From the NCBI GenBank assembly GCA_049976245.1, contig JBMFIQ010000055.1, positions 1 to 11,577 on the forward strand: DNA of 11,577 nucleotides, given 5' to 3'. The notes under the pieces were generated by a model that was not told the origin of the DNA, ran no database searches, and worked only from the letters and a program-made list of their open reading frames with translations. A program made the position numbers and the translations under genes. Shown piece after piece: positions 7,801 to 11,577 of this stretch. Positions within the stretch are counted from its first letter, which is position 1. Every line of letters starts with the position of its first letter. This DNA is from Microbacter sp049976245 (GTDB lineage: Bacteria; Bacteroidota; Bacteroidia; Bacteroidales; Paludibacteraceae).

Positions 7801-7894
7801 ATGAAACGAACTATAAAAAGAGCTTATGCTCAAGCGTATGACTATTTTGGCGAGTTCCATACTACCTTAGTATAAAAACATAAAAAAGACATAT
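7801..7894 (-). repeat. R element, inverted copy in the wza leader
   Basis: The reverse complement matches the copy at 2166-2263 in order and content: ATATGTC edge, AGTATGGAACTCGCC, AGTCATACGCTTGAGCATAA, GCTCTTTTTAT and a CGTTTCAT edge. It ends 38 bp before the ATG of wza. Read in the direction of wza transcription, GAGC-TTAT-GCTC (7820-7831 on the plus strand) precedes five T. The 4-bp stem is too short to claim as an attenuator. Confidence 0.8.
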
Positions 7895-8129
7895 GTAATT
7901 CAAGATGATGGATTTTTGCACCTAAAAATAAACACGCGATTCTTCTCAATAGAAACTTTAATCAAGATATGAATGATGCTGTGCTTGCGTTTTATTTCCG
8001 CTCATCATCTTGTCATCGAATGAGTCCTCAATATCTTTTGAATGACTTGTTGTATCTTAATAGTTTGATCCACTGATCACCACGCATTCAAATGACGATA
8101 ATGAATCTTCAAAACAATTTAATATTTTA
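7895..8129. other. Spacer upstream of wza, no gene seen
   Basis: No gene-like open frame, RNA gene or strong hairpin is visible. If the promoter at about 8130-8164 is real, this stretch is the 5' leader of the wza-wzc transcript, which would be over 300 bases long. Confidence 0.35.
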
Positions 8130-8164
8130 CAAAGGTAATAAAATTCCTTTTTGTGACGTCACAA
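8130..8164 (-). promoter_or_regulatory. Candidate promoter for wza-wzc with overlapping palindrome
   Basis: On the minus strand a perfect -7 element TACCTTTG lies at 8137-8130. A TTG at 8164-8162 could be the -33 element, although the 24-bp spacer is a few bases too long. The TTG is the outer edge of a perfect 14-bp palindrome, TTGTGACGTCACAA (8151-8164). A dimeric regulator bound there would cover the -33 region. The promoter is a consensus match and the operator role is inferred. Confidence 0.45.
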
Positions 8165-8245
8165 GGACGTTCATTTCTTTTTTTTGGGGGGAGCTTTGAT
8201 TTTTAGATTCAATTTTTTACATGCCCCTCTTAGCGGATGTTGAAA

Positions 8246-8265
8246 TTAAATCCCGCAGGGTTTAA
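8246..8265 (-). terminator. Possible weak hairpin downstream of capD
   Basis: TTAAA-T-CCC / GGG-TTTAA with a GCA loop forms an 8-bp stem with one bulged base, about 125 bp beyond the capD stop. On the minus strand only a short, interrupted T-run follows, so it is at best a weak terminator. Confidence 0.25.
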
Positions 8266-8335
8266 ATAATCGCAACACAGATTTCCATTAACCGCTAGCC
8301 ACCATCTACCATCTTCAAAATGGATCCCTTATTTA

Positions 8336-8404
8336 AATTGTCAACTGTCCATTGAATTTATCTTCCATCATTAATCCTTAAACTTTACACCCTAAACACT
8401 ACAC
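8336..8404 (+). repeat. Heptamer module running into the capD stop codon
   Basis: CATTGTC-type units lie at 8336-8356 (AATTGTC, AACTGTC, CATTGAA). After a spacer, YYTACAC-type units lie at 8377-8404 (CTTAAAC, TTTACAC, CCTAAAC, ACTACAC). The TAG stop of capD is the complement of CTA at 8392-8394, inside the third unit. The last residues of the protein are therefore encoded by the array, followed by the TGATT word that also ends the other modules. Confidence 0.85.
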
Positions 8405-10392
8405 TGATTCTCAATTTTTTGACTGTCAATGTGATCCAATTTTTCAAATTCCGAATGAAGGCTTTTGTATTCAGGCACCAATTGTTTCATTTGTTTTACT
8501 ATAGAAAGAGGTTTCATGGTTCGTGCCGTTTCAATCAACTCATGCACTGCGTTGGACACATTATCGAACTGACTTATGGACACTTTTGCCACCTTGATTT
8601 TAGGGTGATGGGTTGGGAGCGTCTTTTCCCGATCATTGAGTATTTCTTCGTAGAGCTTTTCGCCCGGACGTAAACCTATGTATTTGATTTGGATGTCTTG
8701 ATCCGGTATTAATCCTGCCAAACGTATCATGTTGCGGGCCAAATCATCAATCTTGACGGGATCGCCCATGTCAAAAATATAAATTTCCCCATTTTGGCCG
8801 TGAACGCTGGCTTCCAACACCAAGCGACAAGCTTCGGGGATGGTCATAAAGTAACGAATGATGTTTGGATCAGTCACCGTCACCGGGCCACCGGCTTCTA
8901 TCTGCGTTTTAAAGCGGGGAATGACGGATCCGTTCGAGCCAAGAACGTTCCCAAAGCGGGTGGTAATGAATTGAACCGTATGGGCTGTTTGATTCTGCGC
9001 GTTCGCTTTCGACTGGACATACATCTCCGCAATGCGTTTGGACGCTCCCATGACATTGCTTGGATTGACAGCCTTATCGGTTGAGATCATCACAAATTTC
9101 AACGCATGAAATTTTACGGCATAATCAGCCATTTGCTGAGTTCCCAGCACATTGGTCAAAATGGCTTCGGCAGGATGACGTTCCATCATGGGCACATGTT
9201 TGTAGGCTGCTGCATGGTAGATAATTTCCGGATGATATTCTTCAAAAACCACATCAAGACAATCGGGTCGACGTACATCTCCCAAAAGAGGCACCAAATC
9301 CAAGTTTTCAAATTTCTCGCGTATCTCGTTTTCAATGTCATACAACGGCGTTTCGGCAATATCCAATAAGATGAGCCTTTTCGGATTAAACGCAGCAACC
9401 TGTCGAACAATTTCACTCCCAATCGATCCGGCAGCGCCCGTCACCAAAATGATTCTTCCGCTCATCTCATTGCTGATTTTTTCCATGTCGATGTTGATTT
9501 CAGATCGTCCCAGCAGATCTTCGATTTGAACCGATCGAATCGCATGATGATCAAAACCGTCTATTTTCTTTTCTGTCCATATCTTGGGAGAGCGCGCCAA
9601 TAAAATTTGCATCTTCAGCTCAATGGCCGCTTGTACAAGGTGTTCTTTTTCGCTTTGCAAATCATCTTGCGAAGAAAAAACCAACGATGTTACTTTATGG
9701 GTGCGGATTACCGTGTGTAGCGCTTCTTTTCCAATTCGGATAATTGGTAATTCTATAATACGCTGATTTTCGGATTCATTGTTTGCGGTTACAAAACCAT
9801 TGATTTTACAACTGGAATGTGGATTGTTGTTCAGCATCAGTGCAATGGCCACACTGTCAGGATTGGTTCCGTACATCAATCCCGTCGTACGTAGGTGGTT
9901 TGACGCATCGGTTGATATCCATTGATACAAACGAAAAATCACATAACGAAAAATCACCAACCCAAAGAAAGTAAAAAGCCCTGTCTTCAGTAAAAAAGAG
10001 AAGATGATGGGGTCGTTGTAATGGGGATAAACAAAATGAATGAAAACCAGTAGAAACAAATTGGATGAAAATACGGAGACAATGATTCTCCCAATTTCAT
10101 GGTAGGATGAATAGCGAATCACTCCATGATGTAATCCGACAGCGAGATAAGCTACTGAACAGAAAACCAAATAGAAAATGACCAAATAGAAAGGAACCAA
10201 TGCCGAAACGTGCAATTGGTAGGTGCTTCGCATGACCCAAAAAGAGAAGATAAAAGCAAAGGCGGAAATGATCAGGTCAATGACGAGAATCAACCAACGA
10301 TTGGTGTATCGAGCCCCAAGCATCAGGGTCAAGCGTTGTTTTACTTGATTGATTAATCTGTTAATGAATTGATTTTTAGATGGATCAAACAT
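8392..10392 (-). CDS. capD: CapD/FlaA1-like membrane nucleotide-sugar 4,6-dehydratase
   Basis: A 666-residue protein numbered from ATG 10392. Four membrane helices (about 31-54, 63-86, 102-123, 130-154) are followed by a Rossmann-like region (about 170-280), a linker with DLLGR (292-296) and an extended-SDR catalytic domain. The latter has the NAD-binding GAAGSIGSE (319-327), the STDKAVNPSNVMGASKR segment with T438, D439 and K440, and MxxxK (M448, K452) replacing the usual YxxxK, as in PglF/FlaA1-type enzymes. GLRPGEKLYEE lies at 573-583. Such enzymes convert UDP-GlcNAc to a 4-keto-6-deoxy sugar for capsule or glycan synthesis; the exact product cannot be read here. The frame extends to a GTG at 10437, but the ATG is preferred. 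The C-terminus is encoded by repeat sequence. Gaps of about 590-630 bp on both sides suggest its own transcript. Confidence 0.92.
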   Translation of the reverse strand: MFDPSKNQFINRLINQVKQRLTLMLGARYTNRWLILVIDLIISAFAFIFSFWVMRSTYQLHVSALVPFYLVIFYLVFCSVAYLAVGLHHGVIRYSSYHEIGRIIVSVFSSNLFLLVFIHFVYPHYNDPIIFSFLLKTGLFTFFGLVIFRYVIFRLYQWISTDASNHLRTTGLMYGTNPDSVAIALMLNNNPHSSCKINGFVTANNESENQRIIELPIIRIGKEALHTVIRTHKVTSLVFSSQDDLQSEKEHLVQAAIELKMQILLARSPKIWTEKKIDGFDHHAIRSVQIEDLLGRSEINIDMEKISNEMSGRIILVTGAAGSIGSEIVRQVAAFNPKRLILLDIAETPLYDIENEIREKFENLDLVPLLGDVRRPDCLDVVFEEYHPEIIYHAAAYKHVPMMERHPAEAILTNVLGTQQMADYAVKFHALKFVMISTDKAVNPSNVMGASKRIAEMYVQSKANAQNQTAHTVQFITTRFGNVLGSNGSVIPRFKTQIEAGGPVTVTDPNIIRYFMTIPEACRLVLEASVHGQNGEIYIFDMGDPVKIDDLARNMIRLAGLIPDQDIQIKYIGLRPGEKLYEEILNDREKTLPTHHPKIKVAKVSISQFDNVSNAVHELIETARTMKPLSIVKQMKQLVPEYKSLHSEFEKLDHIDSQKIENQCSV

Positions 10393-10919
10393 GAGTTGAT
10401 GTTTATAAATAGCTTCATGATGTCGCAACCCAATCACTATATCATCCTTGAGTATTGCAATGCAGGATTCCCAGCAAAAGAATCGATTTTATTGCTTTGG
10501 GGAACCTTTCAACCTTCCGTTTTTTGCGTTCTTGCAAGATGTTTCGTCACTCCTTGATGGATGCGCAAGTTAATCACATACTTCACATAAACAACGCCTC
10601 GTAAAACAAAAAAGTTTGAAATGCTTCCACGATGAATCATCGTCGCCCCAAAGTTCAATCAGCACAATTTAAATCCCTCCTTTTTTTGTTCTCGGCATAA
10701 ATTTTAAAAGACTTAACACATTCAAATTCATGGTCGTGACATGTTGATCGCATGTTGAGAGCCGCTGTATGAATTTGTTACTTTTGAACAAACAAAAATA
10801 CAAAACATTTTACATGAATGTTGTTAAAATTATACCCAAAAAGCACCGAATACTGTTAATAGAAGCAATAATTAATTAACAATACACTATTTAAATACTT
10901 ACACTTGGTTTTTTCTTGT
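10393..10919. other. Long spacer upstream of capD, no gene seen
   Basis: No gene-like frame on either strand. A small perfect hairpin, ACGATG-AAT-CATCGT, lies at 10629-10643. The minus strand has a TATTTTTG -7-like word at 10800-10793 but no clear -33 partner, so I do not call a promoter. Positions 10780-10910 are strongly AT-rich. Confidence 0.45.
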
Positions 10920-10945
10920 TAGAGACGTTGCATGCAACGTCTCTA
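10920..10945. repeat. Perfect 26-bp palindrome
   Basis: TAGAGACGTTGCA is followed directly by its reverse complement, with GCATGC at the centre. It is flanked on the left by a T-rich run and on the right by eight A, extending the symmetry imperfectly to about 50 bp. Neither strand has a T-run after the stem, so it does not fit an intrinsic terminator. Very similar GAGACG...CGTCTC palindromes are, from memory, abundant intergenic repeats in Bacteroidota and cyanobacteria. Confidence 0.88.
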
Positions 10946-10960
10946 CAAAAAAAACAGATT

Positions 10961-11002
10961 CCTACCAACCATTAACCACTAAACACTAACCATTACCCAT
11001 TG
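10961..11002 (+). repeat. Heptamer array, ACCATTA/AACACTA type
   Basis: Six 7-bp units: CCTACCA, ACCATTA, ACCACTA, AACACTA, ACCATTA, CCCATTG. It is followed by AATTTATCTTCC, the same word that follows the CATTGTC-type array at 8350. The array ends 20 bp from the stop codon of the next minus-strand gene. The word differs from the other arrays but the period is again exactly 7. Confidence 0.85.
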
Positions 11003-11022
11003 AATTTATCTTCCGATTCCTA

Positions 11023-11577
11023 CTAACCCGCAAAGAACAGGTAATTCATCAACACACGGAATCCTTTCAGCAAACGATAAAGATAGTACCAAATCAATAA
11101 GGGGAATTGTTTAATGCCATAACGTTTTTTCATAAAATCAATGGATGGAAACAAAAACCCAAGGGCGTATCTCACTTTTGAAGAAAAATCGGGCATTTGT
11201 TTTAAATTGTTGAACACTCCATTATAGGAATCTTTTCCTCTTTTGCCGTGAAGCAATTGAAAAAATCTATTGACCTCCTCTTGCGTTAAGGTTTGTCCAT
11301 ACGCTTGAGCGATATGTGCAGGGATGCTCACATGCATCAGTTGTTGAACAAGCAGCATGTATTTGAAAACTTGGGTTTCAGAATGATATTTTTTTGACAA
11401 GGCAATCAACTGATCCCAATCCATCAAATCACCATAGCGATCCAAAAAGTTAGCCACATCCATAAAACAAGTAAATTGCACGTGACCGCCACGGAAATGC
11501 TTATCTAAATGGAGACAAAGGTGGATCAATTGATGGCAACGATCCAAAGCATAAAGTGCAACGCCATTGATGGTAAC
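11023..11577 (-). CDS. Nucleotidyltransferase-family protein (NTP_transf_5-like), 5' end missing
   Basis: The last 184 residues of a protein that continues past the right edge; the frame is open to the window end. A TTG at 11547 is in frame but internal. The segment LIHLCLHLDKHF (17-28), then FMDVANFLDRYGDLMDWDQLIAL (38-60), resembles the C-terminal half of the uncharacterised nucleotidyltransferase family NTP_transf_5 (PF14907): a His-rich helix followed by an L-x-D-(I/V)-A helix and a W-D motif. The nucleotide-binding half would be outside the window, so the catalytic motif cannot be checked. Members are often found near polysaccharide or peptide-modification genes, consistent with the capsule neighbours. 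The C-terminus is basic and aromatic (RLLKGFRVLMNYLFFAG). The assignment is from memory of the family pattern. It may belong with the capsule locus, but about 630 bp separate it from capD. Confidence 0.6.
   Translation of the reverse strand, partial: VTINGVALYALDRCHQLIHLCLHLDKHFRGGHVQFTCFMDVANFLDRYGDLMDWDQLIALSKKYHSETQVFKYMLLVQQLMHVSIPAHIAQAYGQTLTQEEVNRFFQLLHGKRGKDSYNGVFNNLKQMPDFSSKVRYALGFLFPSIDFMKKRYGIKQFPLLIWYYLYRLLKGFRVLMNYLFFAG

Noticed and set aside
7763..7801. Extension of wza to 7801
   Set aside because: The codon at 7801 is TTG, not ATG, and the extra 13 residues would only lengthen the region before the lipoprotein signal.
8794..9529. Plus-strand open frames inside capD
   Set aside because: They are shadows of the capD coding sequence; the minus-strand frame carries all recognised motifs.
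10393..10437. Extension of capD to 10437
   Set aside because: The codon there is GTG and the extra 15 residues look unlike the start of this family; ATG at 10392 has an AT-rich leader. It remains possible.
10920..10945. Bidirectional terminator at the 26-bp palindrome
   Set aside because: On both strands the stem is followed by an A-rich, not T-rich, stretch, the opposite of an intrinsic terminator.

Overview
The window looks like a piece of a Bacteroidota (probably Bacteroidales) chromosome. Three things support this. Candidate promoters have the TAnnTTTG -7 element of that phylum. Genes lack obvious Shine-Dalgarno sequences. The proteins recognised are Bacteroidales-type: a Wzc-like tyrosine kinase with a G-x-D form of Walker A', a short lipoprotein-type Wza, and a membrane-bound CapD/FlaA1-type dehydratase. 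Coding density is low (roughly 70%), and the gaps between genes are full of repeats. A 99-base run of N at 4188-4286 marks a scaffold gap inside one of these repeats.

Layout. Positions 1-1180 hold no convincing gene; they are AT-rich and carry direct repeats. A plus-strand gene for an all-helical DUF6261-like protein (1181-1969) has its own promoter and a clear intrinsic terminator. After a repeat-filled gap comes fsr (2547-3743), an MFS efflux protein of the fosmidomycin-resistance family. From 3744 to 4446 a convergent intergenic region carries a 210-bp tandem repeat broken by the scaffold gap. Everything to the right is on the minus strand and concerns surface polysaccharide: wzc-like (4447-6810), wza-like (6890-7762), capD-like (8392-10392) and the 3' part of a nucleotidyltransferase-family gene that runs off the right edge (11023-11577).

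How the genes fit together. The CapD-like protein probably makes a 4-keto-6-deoxy UDP-sugar for the repeat unit. Wza-like and Wzc-like proteins form the outer-membrane exit and the inner-membrane co-polymerase/kinase of a Wzy-dependent capsule or exopolysaccharide exporter. Wza and wzc are 79 bp apart and are probably one transcript. CapD and the nucleotidyltransferase gene are each separated from their neighbours by almost 600 bp and are probably transcribed separately. No glycosyltransferase, flippase or polymerase gene lies in the window.

The most unusual content is in the repeats. One kind is a roughly 91-bp interspersed element (called R here), seen in at least five clear copies and some remnants. 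The other is a set of short tandem arrays with a strict 7-bp period but different consensus words, all in the same orientation; one runs into the capD stop codon. I found no tRNA, rRNA, CRISPR array, transposase or complete novel system.
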